Positions 35,319 through 44,024 of a stretch of 64,000 bases of DNA are shown in pieces. The notes below the pieces were generated by a model, which searched no databases, was not told the origin of the DNA, and saw only the letters and a list, made by a program, of their open reading frames with translations. Made by a program: the position numbers and the translations under genes. Source of the DNA: Streptomyces sp. Ru72. GTDB lineage: Bacteria; Actinomycetota; Actinomycetes; Streptomycetales; Streptomycetaceae. The stretch covers positions 1 to 64,000 of the forward strand of contig NZ_PQSR01000022.1 in NCBI RefSeq assembly GCF_002920635.1. The letters run 5' to 3'. Numbering within the stretch: the first letter of the stretch is position 1; every line of letters begins with the position of its first letter.

Positions 35319-36574
35319 GCCGCGAAAGCCCCTGCCCCGCACGGCCGTTGCCCTCGGACACCTGGCGGCTTAGCGTCATGGCATGACAAGGGGAGGAGTT
35401 TCCCGGCCGGGCCCGACGGCGCTCGGGGTCTGACGCGCACCGGCGCTCTGACGAGCGGATCGGCGGTCGGCTGCGGCTGGTCCGACTCCGGCTCCGGCTC
35501 CGGCTCCGGCGAGGCGACGGGCACCGAGCACACCGTCTCCACTGCGGCGCCACCGCAGGCCCTACAAGTCCATGGGGCTCCACGACCGACCAGTTACGAC
35601 ACCCTCCGGACGGTCGTGGACACCGGGCGGGCCGGGAAGGGGCGTCAAGGTGCCGCAGCGGCCGAGAAGTCGATCGACCGTCACGCCCGCGCGGCTTGCG
35701 CCGCCTGACATAGGCCCCGTCGAGCCGGGCGAGGGCGCGCGCGGGGGACGCGAATCCGCGCGACGTCCCCGGTGTCCGTATCGGACCTCCGGCTTGGCCG
35801 AACGACCGGCACCGCCGTGCGGCCCTCACGGCCCCGGCAGCCGCCGCCCTCCTCGCGGGCGGCGGCCATCTGCATGCGTCCGGCCTCCACGAACCACCAG
35901 CCAGGGCCCCGCTGTACCCCTCCAGGCGGTCGACATCACCTACCTGCGCGCCCCCGGGACGATCTGCCAGGACTTCCGGTTCCGAGGTCGCACTGCGCGT
36001 GCAGCCCGGCCCACCGGTCACCGTGAGACGGATGACCCAGCCCTACGCCGGCCTGTCACTGCCCTCCGAGCCCGCCGTCCCCTTCCGGACGGCGGCATAC
36101 CCCACCGCAGGATCACCACGCACGTAACCGATTACGGGAAACATCGGAGAACGGTGGACTCCCTTTCCGGAACGTAACTCTCCGTAATATGCGCGCAATA
36201 AAAGCTCGTAGTTTCGTACCCGGGTCACGGTATGAACAGGACCCGTCAGAAGCCCTGCAAGTCGCCTGCAGCAACCGTTCCGCGTAATCACCAAAACCGC
36301 TGAGACACCTGAACACATCCCGGCGGGTCCTGCACATTCTCACTATGCGGACTGGGCGAATCAGTCCGAATTCCGCTCTTCCGCCCACCCAGTACCGCTC
36401 TCCATTACCCGATGTCATAACAAGAGCGTCACAGCCTCGCTCAACCTCTCCTTTACCTCCCCCACACCCGCTTAGAGTCACGGCCAGTCACCGCGCGGTC
36501 TGAATGTCAGTTCGGCCCAGCGCTCGACTCGGCCGCTTCCAGAGGGAGGCGCCGCGCCAGGGAAAGGACTGATC
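35319..36574. other. 1.26-kb gap with decayed gene remnants and the livK upstream region
   Basis: No intact gene is visible. At 35383 MTRGGVSRPGPTALGV stops after 16 codons, but the next frame continues LTSGSAVGCG-WSDSGSGSGSGEATGTE and AEKSIDRHARAACAA, which looks like a damaged lipoprotein with an LTSGSAVGCG pseudo-lipobox. Later fragments on the plus strand (for example LRVQPGPPVTVRRMTQPYAG near 35995) stay open only briefly. From about 36130 the base composition is more A/T-rich, as expected for the livK promoter region. Confidence 0.45.
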
Positions 36575-37804
36575 GTGCGTCAACGTTCGCTCATCGCCAT
36601 CACCGCCGCTCTGGCGGCGGGAGCGCTCACCCTCACCGCCTGCGGCTCGCGCGACAGCGGCGACAAGGGCTCGTCCGGTAGCGGTAACACCACCGTCGTG
36701 ATCGGCGTCGACGCCCCGCTGACCGGTCAGAACTCCGCCACAGGGCTCGGCATCCAGTACGGCGCGCAGATCGCCGTCGACGACGCCAACAAGAACAAGA
36801 CCGTCCCCGGCGTGACCTTCAAGATCCAGGCCCTGGACGACAAGGCGGTGCCGGCCACCGGCCAGCAGAACGCCTCCCAGCTGGTTGCCGAAAAGGACGT
36901 CCTCGGCGTCGTCGGCCCGCTCAACTCCGGTGTGGCGACCCAGATGCAGCAGGTCTTCGCGACCGCCAACCTGGTTCAGATCTCCCCGTCCAACACCAAC
37001 CCCGAGCTGACCATGGGCAAGAACTGGCAGACCAACAAGGTCCGTCCGTTCAAGACGTACTTCCGTACGGCGACCACCGACGCCCTCCAGGGCGCCTACG
37101 CGGCCGACTACGCCTACAACGGCGCCAAGAAGAAGAAGGCCTTCGTCGTCGACGACAAGCAGACCTACGGCGCCGGTCTCTCCAAGATCTTCCAGGAGCA
37201 GTTCGTCAAGCAGGGCGGCAAGGTCATCGGCACCGACCACGTCAACGTCGGCGACCGTGACTTCTCCACCCTGGTCACCAAGATCAAGAACTCGGGTGCC
37301 GACCTGCTCTACTACGGCGGCCAGTACGACGAGTCCGAGGTCCTGACCAAGCAGCTCAAGGACGCCGGCGCCAACATCCCGCTGTTCGGCGGCGACGGCA
37401 TGTTCACCCCGACCTACATCAAGACGGCCGGCAAGGCCGCCGAGGGCGACCTGGTCACCTCCATCGGCGTCCCGGTCGACACCCTGCCCGCCGCCAAGGA
37501 CTTCGTGGCCACCTACAAGGCCAAGAAGTACCCCGGTGACTACGGCACCTACGGCTCCTACGCCTACGACGCCGCCACCGCCATCATCAAGGCCGTCGGC
37601 CAGGTCGTGAAGGACGGCAAGATCCCCTCCGACGCCCGCGCCCAGATCGTCGACGCCGTCCAGAAGAACTCCTTCGACGGCATCTCCGGCAAGATCGCCT
37701 TCGACGAGTACGGCGACACCACCAACAAGCAGCTGACCGTCTATCAGGTCCAGAACGGTGAGTGGAAGTCCGTCAAGAGCGGCACCGCCAACCCCAAGAG
37801 CTGA
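36575..37804 (+). CDS. livK: Branched-chain amino acid ABC transporter, substrate-binding lipoprotein
   Basis: The 409-residue protein has a lipoprotein signal with lipobox LTAC (cysteine 23). The mature part is a type I periplasmic-binding fold: VVIGVDAPLTGQNSATGLGIQYGAQIAVDDAN, VVGPLNSGVATQMQQVFATANLVQISPSNT, KAFVVDDKQTYGAGLSKIFQEQFVKQGG and LYYGGQYDESEVLTKQLKDAG. It captures leucine, isoleucine or valine outside the membrane and delivers them to LivH/LivM. GTG 36575 has AAAGGA upstream. First gene of the liv operon; a possible TAGAGT -10 box lies at 36473-36478. Confidence 0.95.
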   Translation: MRQRSLIAITAALAAGALTLTACGSRDSGDKGSSGSGNTTVVIGVDAPLTGQNSATGLGIQYGAQIAVDDANKNKTVPGVTFKIQALDDKAVPATGQQNASQLVAEKDVLGVVGPLNSGVATQMQQVFATANLVQISPSNTNPELTMGKNWQTNKVRPFKTYFRTATTDALQGAYAADYAYNGAKKKKAFVVDDKQTYGAGLSKIFQEQFVKQGGKVIGTDHVNVGDRDFSTLVTKIKNSGADLLYYGGQYDESEVLTKQLKDAGANIPLFGGDGMFTPTYIKTAGKAAEGDLVTSIGVPVDTLPAAKDFVATYKAKKYPGDYGTYGSYAYDAATAIIKAVGQVVKDGKIPSDARAQIVDAVQKNSFDGISGKIAFDEYGDTTNKQLTVYQVQNGEWKSVKSGTANPKS

Positions 37805-37908
37805 CGACCGGAACACCCCGCAACACCCAGGGCCGCGCGGCGCAGACCACCGTCACCGCGCGGCCCGTCCTCTGCCCCTGACTCTCCCCACCACATGGAG
37901 GCCATGCG

Positions 37909-38847
37909 GTGAACACCCTGCCGCAGCAGCTGGCCAACGGGCTGTTCCTCGGCTCGATGTACGGCCTGATCGCCATCGGCTACACGATGGTGTACGGCAT
38001 CGTCCAGCTCATCAACTTCGCCCACGGCGAGATCTTCATGACCGGAGGCTTCGGTGCCCTCACGGTCTACCTCGCCCTGCCTGACGGCATATCCATGTGG
38101 GTAGCCCTGCCACTGATGCTCGTGGGCGGCGCACTGGTTTCCGTCCTCCTCGCGGTCGGCGCCGAACGCTTCGCCTACCGGCCACTCCGCGGAGCACCAC
38201 GCCTCGCGCCCCTCATCACCGCCATCGGCCTCTCCCTCGCCCTGCAGCAGGCGGTCTTCAACTGGTACAAGTACGGCGGCGACGCCAAGTCCGCCCGGGT
38301 CTTCCCGCAGCTGCCGTTCGGGCCCTACCACCTCGGCTCGGTCACCATCCAGAGCGGTGACATCTTCCTGATCATCGCCGCTCCCGTGTGCATGGCGATC
38401 CTCGCCTTCTTCGTCCGCCTCTCCCGCACCGGCCGCGCCATGCAGGCCACCGCCCAGGACCCGGACACCGCACAGCTGATGGGCATCGACACCAACCGCA
38501 TCATCGTCATCGCCTTCGCCATCGGCGGCTTCTTCGCCGCGGTCGCCGGCGTCTCCTACGGCCTCAAGTACGGCTCCGTGGCCTACGACATGGGCTTCAT
38601 CGCCGGTCTCAAGGCCTTCACCGCGGCCGTCCTCGGTGGCATCGGCAACATCTACGGCGCCATGCTCGGCGGCCTCGTCCTCGGCCTCGCCGAGGCCATG
38701 GCCACCGCCTACATCGCCGACATCCCCGGCATGCAGCAACTCGGCGGCCAGGGCTGGGCCGCGGTGTGGGCCTTCGTCCTCCTCATCCTCGTACTGCTGT
38801 TCAGGCCACAGGGCCTGCTCGGCGAACGCGTCGCGGACAGGGCGTGA
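37909..38847 (+). CDS. livH: Branched-chain amino acid ABC transporter permease LivH
   Basis: The 312-residue protein has about eight membrane segments and the LivH patterns LANGLFLGSMYGLIAIGYTMVYGIVQLINFAHGEIFM and FRPLRGAPR-like APRLAPLITAIGLSLALQQ. AMQATAQDPDTAQLMGIDTNRII is the cytosolic EAA-type loop that contacts the ATPases. With LivM it forms the channel. GTG 37909 has GGAG upstream. It overlaps livM by 4 bases. Confidence 0.95.
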   Translation: MNTLPQQLANGLFLGSMYGLIAIGYTMVYGIVQLINFAHGEIFMTGGFGALTVYLALPDGISMWVALPLMLVGGALVSVLLAVGAERFAYRPLRGAPRLAPLITAIGLSLALQQAVFNWYKYGGDAKSARVFPQLPFGPYHLGSVTIQSGDIFLIIAAPVCMAILAFFVRLSRTGRAMQATAQDPDTAQLMGIDTNRIIVIAFAIGGFFAAVAGVSYGLKYGSVAYDMGFIAGLKAFTAAVLGGIGNIYGAMLGGLVLGLAEAMATAYIADIPGMQQLGGQGWAAVWAFVLLILVLLFRPQGLLGERVADRA

Positions 38848-40634
38848 CCACCATGACCGACACCATCACCAGCACCACGACCACGGCCGAGCGCGGACCC
38901 GTCCCGCTCCCCCGTGCCGCCGCCCGCCTCCTCATCGCCGTCGGTGCCGTCGGAACCATCGCCAGCACCTTCCTGAGCTGGACCTGGACCTCCGACTTCC
39001 CCGGCGACCTGACCGTCTACGGCTACCCGGCAGGACTGCAGATCCTCGCCCTCGTGGCCGGCGCCCTCACCCTGCTGTACGCCCTCACCCTGTGGAACGT
39101 ACCGGGGCTGCGCTGGCTCAACCCGGCGAACGCGACCTCCCCCGTCCTGCTGACGGCCCTGTCCGCCTTCGCCGTCTGCTGGTTCACCGGCATCGCCATC
39201 GCCGTCGACCTCGGCGGCCTGGTCAACCTGGAGCCCGGCGGCTTCGTGGCGATGGCCGCCTCCGCGCTCCCGGTCGTCGGCGCACTCGCGCTGCCCCACC
39301 CCGCCCCGGGCACCGGATTCCGCGGTTACCTCACCAAGCCCGACCAGCCCCGCCCCGGCAAGCTCTCCCCGCTCTCCGAACGGCTCATCATCACCGCGGG
39401 CACCGCCGTCGCGCTGATCGCCTTCACCTACGGCATCGGCATCGACAACGACGCGAGCGAGACCTTCATCGGCTTCCTCCTTCTCTTCATCTTCGCCGCC
39501 TGGGGTCTCGTCCACAGCGGACTCGTCGACACCTACGCGACGATCTCCGCCCGGCACAAGGGATTCGCCGCGGCCCTCGCCTTCGCCGCCGCCGTGATCT
39601 TCCCCTTCACCCAGAGCGACGACCACAACGCCAACATCGGCGTGAACATCCTCATCTTCGCCACCGTCGCCCTCGGCCTGAACATCGTCGTCGGCCTCAC
39701 CGGCCTCCTCGACCTCGGATACGTCGCGTTCCTCGGCGTCGGCGCCTACGCGGCCGCCCTGGTCTCCGGCTCCGAGTACTCCCGGTTCTCGGGCGTGCAG
39801 TTCCCCTTCTGGGCCGCCGCCCTCACCGGCATGGCCGCCTCGCTGGTCTTCGGCGTCCTCATCGGCGCGCCCACCCTGCGGCTCCGCGGCGACTACCTGG
39901 CCATCGTGACCCTCGGCTTCGGTGAGATCTTCCGCATCACCGTCAACAACCTCGACGGCGACTCCGGACCCGACATCACCCGAGGCCCGAACGGAATCAC
40001 GCAGATTCCCGACCTCAACATCTTCGGGTTCAACCTGGGCGCATCCCACGACATCGCCGGTTTCACCCTGGGCCGGTTCGCCAACTACCTGTTCCTCATG
40101 CTCATCGTCACGGCCATCGTCGTGCTCGTCTTCACCCGCGCCGCCGACTCCCGTATCGGCCGCTCGTGGATCGCCATTCGCGAGGACGAGACCGCCGCCA
40201 CCGCCATGGGCATCAACGGCTTCCGGGTCAAGCTCGTCGCCTTCGCCCTCGGCGCCTCCCTCGCGGGTCTCGCCGGCTCGGTCATGGCACACGTCAATTA
40301 CAGCGTCAACCCGCAGCCCTACCAGTTCGCCGGCGCCGCCCCGCCCAACTCGGCCTTCCTCCTCGCCGCCGTCGTCCTCGGCGGCATGGGCACCGTCAGC
40401 GGCCCGCTGCTCGGCGCCAGCGTGCTCTACCTGGTCCCCGAGAAGCTCCAGTTCCTCCAGAACTACGAGCTGTTCGCCTTCGGCATCGCGCTCATCATCC
40501 TGATGCGCTTCCGGCCGGAGGGCATCATCGCCAACCGCCGCCGCCAGCTGGAATTCCACGAAACCGGCCAACTCGACGTACCCGAACAAGCGACGCTGAC
40601 CGACGAACCGGCCGTCACCAAAGCAGGGGCGTAA
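38844..40634 (+). CDS. livM: Branched-chain amino acid ABC transporter permease LivM, long form
   Basis: The 596-residue protein carries a typical LivM core in its second half (about residues 270-560): FATVALGLNIVVGLTGLLDLGYVAFLGVGAYAAALVSG, FWAAALTGMAASLVFGVLIGAPTLRLRGDYLAIVTLGFGEIFRI and RSWIAIREDETAATAMGINGFRVKLVAFALGASLAGLAG. About 250 residues of extra membrane segments precede it, as in the Streptomyces long LivM. Start is GTG 38844 (GTGA overlap with livH); ATG 38853 is an alternative. It pairs with LivH in the membrane. Confidence 0.92.
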   Translation: MTTMTDTITSTTTTAERGPVPLPRAAARLLIAVGAVGTIASTFLSWTWTSDFPGDLTVYGYPAGLQILALVAGALTLLYALTLWNVPGLRWLNPANATSPVLLTALSAFAVCWFTGIAIAVDLGGLVNLEPGGFVAMAASALPVVGALALPHPAPGTGFRGYLTKPDQPRPGKLSPLSERLIITAGTAVALIAFTYGIGIDNDASETFIGFLLLFIFAAWGLVHSGLVDTYATISARHKGFAAALAFAAAVIFPFTQSDDHNANIGVNILIFATVALGLNIVVGLTGLLDLGYVAFLGVGAYAAALVSGSEYSRFSGVQFPFWAAALTGMAASLVFGVLIGAPTLRLRGDYLAIVTLGFGEIFRITVNNLDGDSGPDITRGPNGITQIPDLNIFGFNLGASHDIAGFTLGRFANYLFLMLIVTAIVVLVFTRAADSRIGRSWIAIREDETAATAMGINGFRVKLVAFALGASLAGLAGSVMAHVNYSVNPQPYQFAGAAPPNSAFLLAAVVLGGMGTVSGPLLGASVLYLVPEKLQFLQNYELFAFGIALIILMRFRPEGIIANRRRQLEFHETGQLDVPEQATLTDEPAVTKAGA

Positions 40635-40640
40635 GGAACC

Positions 40641-41515
40641 ATGACGACACCTGTACTCGAAGCACGTGACGTCACGATGCGCTTCGGCGGCCTGACCGCC
40701 GTCCGCTCCGTCGACTTCACGGTCAACAGCGGCGAGATCGTCGGCCTCATCGGCCCCAACGGCGCCGGCAAGACGACCTTCTTCAACTGCCTCACGGGCC
40801 TGTACGTCCCCACCGAGGGCACGGTCTCCTACAAGGGCACCGTCCTGCCGCCCAAGCCGCACCTGGTGACCCAGGCGGGCATCGCCCGTACATTCCAGAA
40901 CATCCGTCTGTTCGCCAACATGACGGTGCTGGAGAACGTCCTCGTCGGCCGCCACACCCGCACCAAGGAAGGCCTCTGGTCGGCCCTGCTGCGCGGCCCC
41001 GGCTTCAAGAAGGCCGAAAAAGCCAGCGAGGAACGGGCCATGGAACTCCTGGAGTTCATCGGCCTCGCCCACAAGCGCGACCACCTGGCCCGCAACCTGC
41101 CCTACGGCGAGCAGCGCAAGCTGGAGATCGCCCGCGCGATGGCGTCCGAGCCGGGCCTGCTCCTCCTCGACGAGCCGACCGCCGGCATGAACCCCCAGGA
41201 GACACGCGCCACCGAAGACCTGGTCTTCGCCATCCGCGACAAGGGCATCGCCATCCTCCTCATCGAGCACGACATGCGCTTCGTCTTCAACCTCTGCGAC
41301 CGTGTCGCCGTCCTCGTCCAGGGCGAGAAACTCGTCGAGGGAACCTCCGACGTCGTCCAGGCCGACGAGCGCGTCATCGCCGCATACCTGGGCGAACCCT
41401 TCGAGGGCGAGCCCGGGGCGGCCGAGGTCGCGGAGGTCGAGGCCGCCGAGGCCGCCGAGGCCGCGGCACCGGTCGACGCGGAGAGCACCACCGGCACCAC
41501 CAAGGGAGAGACCCA

Positions 41516-41519
<4 letters not shown>
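40641..41519 (+). CDS. livG: Branched-chain amino acid ABC transporter ATPase LivG
   Basis: The 292-residue protein has the ABC motifs GPNGAGKTT (Walker A), an LPYGEQRKLEIARAM signature, LLLLDEPTAGMNPQET (Walker B) and the switch histidine IEHDMRF. A C-terminal acidic Ala/Glu-rich tail of about 35 residues follows (EVAEVEAAEAAEAAAP), absent from E. coli LivG. It energises LivHM together with LivF. The ATG follows livM after 6 bases; its stop overlaps livF. Confidence 0.95.
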
Positions 41520-42232
<713 letters not shown>

Positions 42233-42246
42233 GCGCGCGTTTTTGG

Positions 42247-42300
42247 GCATACGACGAGGCCCGCACCCCGTGGCAACGGGGTGCGGGCCTCGTCGTATGC
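42247..42300. terminator. Very strong bidirectional terminator
   Basis: A perfect 25-bp stem (42247-42271 with 42276-42300) with a GGCA loop is preceded by T-runs (42239-42244) that on the minus strand follow the stem. It lies between the liv operon and the convergent ANTAR regulator gene and can end both transcripts. Confidence 0.9.
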
Positions 42301-42313
42301 ACCAGCGGGGACG

Positions 42314-42964
42314 TCAGCCCTTGGCGGCCTTCTTCTCCTCCGCGTCCTGAATGACAGCCTCCGCGACCTGCTGCATCGACATACGACGATCCATGGACGT
42401 CTTCTGAATCCACCGGAACGCAGCCGGCTCCGTCAGCCCGTACTCCGTCTGCAGGATCGACTTCGCCCGATCCACCAGCTTCCGGGTCTCCAGGCGCTGC
42501 GAGAGGTCCGCGACCTCCTTCTCCAGCTCCTTCAACTCCGTGAACCGCGAGACAGCCATCTCGATCGCCGGAACGACGTCACTCTTGCTGAACGGCTTCA
42601 CCAGATACGCCATCGCACCCGCGTCCCGCGCCCGCTCCACCAGATCACGCTGCGAGAACGCGGTCAGCATCAGCACCGGGGCGATACGCTCCTCGGCGAT
42701 CTTCTCCGCCGCGGAGATACCGTCGAGCTTCGGCATCTTCACATCGAGAATCACCAGGTCAGGCTTGTGCTCACGGGCCAGCTCGACGGCCTGCTCACCA
42801 TCGCCGGCCTCACCGACGACGGTGTAGCCCTCCTCCTCGAGCATCTCTTTGAGATCGAGCCGGATGAGCGCCTCGTCCTCGGCGATGACGACACGGGTCG
42901 TCAGCGGAGGCACGTGCGACTTGTCGTCGTCGGGTACGGGCTGGGGCGACTCGGCGGCGGTCAC
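42314..42964 (-). CDS. pdtaR: ANTAR-domain response regulator (PdtaR-type)
   Basis: The 216-residue protein has a receiver domain (about residues 23-140) with E29/D30 and the phosphorylated D74 in VILDVKMPKLDG, T of LMLTAFSQ and K in AYLVKPFS. The C-terminal ANTAR domain (about 150-205) has LSQRLETRKLVDRAKSILQTEYGLTEPAAFRWIQKTSMDRRMSMQQVAEAVI. ANTAR proteins bind paired hairpins in leader RNAs and prevent termination; the partner kinase in Mycobacterium is PdtaS. GTG 42964 has GAGGAG upstream. No kinase is adjacent. Confidence 0.93.
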   Translation of the reverse strand: MTAAESPQPVPDDDKSHVPPLTTRVVIAEDEALIRLDLKEMLEEEGYTVVGEAGDGEQAVELAREHKPDLVILDVKMPKLDGISAAEKIAEERIAPVLMLTAFSQRDLVERARDAGAMAYLVKPFSKSDVVPAIEMAVSRFTELKELEKEVADLSQRLETRKLVDRAKSILQTEYGLTEPAAFRWIQKTSMDRRMSMQQVAEAVIQDAEEKKAAKG

Positions 42965-42995
42965 GGGGGCTCCTCGTTCAGGGCAGGGGTACTGC

Positions 42996-43025
42996 TGACA
43001 AGAGCCTACCTAGCTGCGGTAAGGT
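42996..43025 (+). promoter_or_regulatory. Candidate promoter of the tRNA gene
   Basis: TGACAA (42996-43001) and TAAGGT (43020-43025) are 18 bases apart, and the tRNA starts 41 bases after the -10 box. TAAGGT is a common Streptomyces -10 hexamer. The -35 box is imperfect. Confidence 0.45.
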
Positions 43026-43066
43026 GGGGACACGACGGGTGGCCGTCGACCTTCGTTTTGAAGGGG

Positions 43067-43139
43067 GCCCCGGTAGCCCAGCGGTAGAGGCAATGGTCTC
43101 AAACACCATCCAGCGTCGGTTCGAATCCGACCCGGGGTA
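43067..43139 (+). tRNA. tRNA with anticodon CAA (Leu by codon) but class I shape
   Basis: A complete cloverleaf of 73 bases can be drawn. The acceptor stem is 43067-43073 with 43132-43138 (last pair G-U), the D stem GCC/GGC, the anticodon stem 43093-43097 with 43105-43109, loop CTCAAAC with anticodon CAA at 43100-43102, variable loop of 5 bases, T stem 43115-43119 with 43127-43131 and T loop TTCGAAT, discriminator A at 43139. CCA is not encoded. CAA reads UUG (leucine), yet bacterial tRNA-Leu normally has a long variable arm. Hence the amino acid identity is open. Confidence 0.75.
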
Positions 43140-43246
43140 CTTTTCCTAAGAATCCAAGGTCACCTTCTGCGAGGCGGATGTTCACGTTCTCGTGAATGTC
43201 CGCTATTTGCTGCACACCGTCACATCCTGCAACGCACTGTGGTCAC

Positions 43247-44020
43247 ATGTACGACGTGGGCACACGCAGGCGGGCACTGGCCTTGGTGGCACAGGGGCGC
43301 AGCCTGAACTCGGTGAGCAAAGAGACCGGTGTATCGCGGGCGGCGATCCGGTCATGGCAAGTACGCCTCGAGCCGCTCGGCCGTTCCGCTCCATGCCCTC
43401 GATGCTGCGACATCCCCAACCCGCCTGGCGAGCCCGTCGCGTACACCTATCTGCTCGGTCTGTACCTCGGAGACGGCTGCCTGAGCCTCCTCAGGAGGGG
43501 CGTCTACTTCCTTCTTCGCATTGCCTGCGCCGACGCCTGGCCTGGTCTGATCGACGCCTGCGCCGCAGCCATGCAAGCGGTATGCCCCGCGAACAAGGTC
43601 TTCCGGGTTCAACGGCAGGGCTGCCAGTACGTCACCAGCTACAGCAAGCACTGGCCTTGCCTGTTCCCCCAGCACGGCCCCGGCAAGAAGCACGAACGCC
43701 GCATCGCCCTCGAACCCTGGCAGCAAGCCCTCGTCGATGCCCACCCGTGGGAATTCATCCGTGGCCTCATCCATTCCGACGGCTGCCGTATCACCAACTG
43801 GACCACCCGGCTCGTCGGTGGTGAGCGCAAGCGCTACGAGTATCCGCGGTACTTCTTCACCAACACGTCGGCCGACATCGTCAAGCTCTTCACGGACACT
43901 CTCGACCAGGTGGGCGCGGAGTGGAAGACACTCAACCAAAGCCGCGCTGCCGTGACCATCTCCATCGCCCGCAAAGCCTCCCTCGCCCTCCTCGACGCCC
44001 ACGTAGGCCCCAAGTACTGA
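43247..44020 (+). CDS. Helix-turn-helix/LAGLIDADG homing-endonuclease-type protein
   Basis: The 257-residue protein starts with a resolvase/transposase-like helix-turn-helix (about residues 5-38: RRRALALVAQGRSLNSVSKETGVSRAAIRSW), then a CPRCC cysteine group. Two LAGLIDADG motifs follow: YLLGLYLGDGCLS (about 69-81) and FIRGLIHSDGCRI (about 166-178), each with the acidic residue that binds metal in the active site. The protein may thus be a free-standing DNA endonuclease or a regulator derived from one. It starts 107 bases downstream of the CAA tRNA and converges with pyk, their stops 4 bases apart. ATG 43247 lacks a good ribosome site. Confidence 0.75.
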   Translation: MYDVGTRRRALALVAQGRSLNSVSKETGVSRAAIRSWQVRLEPLGRSAPCPRCCDIPNPPGEPVAYTYLLGLYLGDGCLSLLRRGVYFLLRIACADAWPGLIDACAAAMQAVCPANKVFRVQRQGCQYVTSYSKHWPCLFPQHGPGKKHERRIALEPWQQALVDAHPWEFIRGLIHSDGCRITNWTTRLVGGERKRYEYPRYFFTNTSADIVKLFTDTLDQVGAEWKTLNQSRAAVTISIARKASLALLDAHVGPKY

Positions 44021-44024
44021 CCGA

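Noticed and set aside
35572-36177. Possible 201-codon gene in the decayed region
   Set aside because: Arg/Pro-rich product with no family resemblance and no ribosome site.
36113-36481. Minus-strand frames upstream of livK
   Set aside because: Short, in an A/T-richer promoter region, no recognisable protein.
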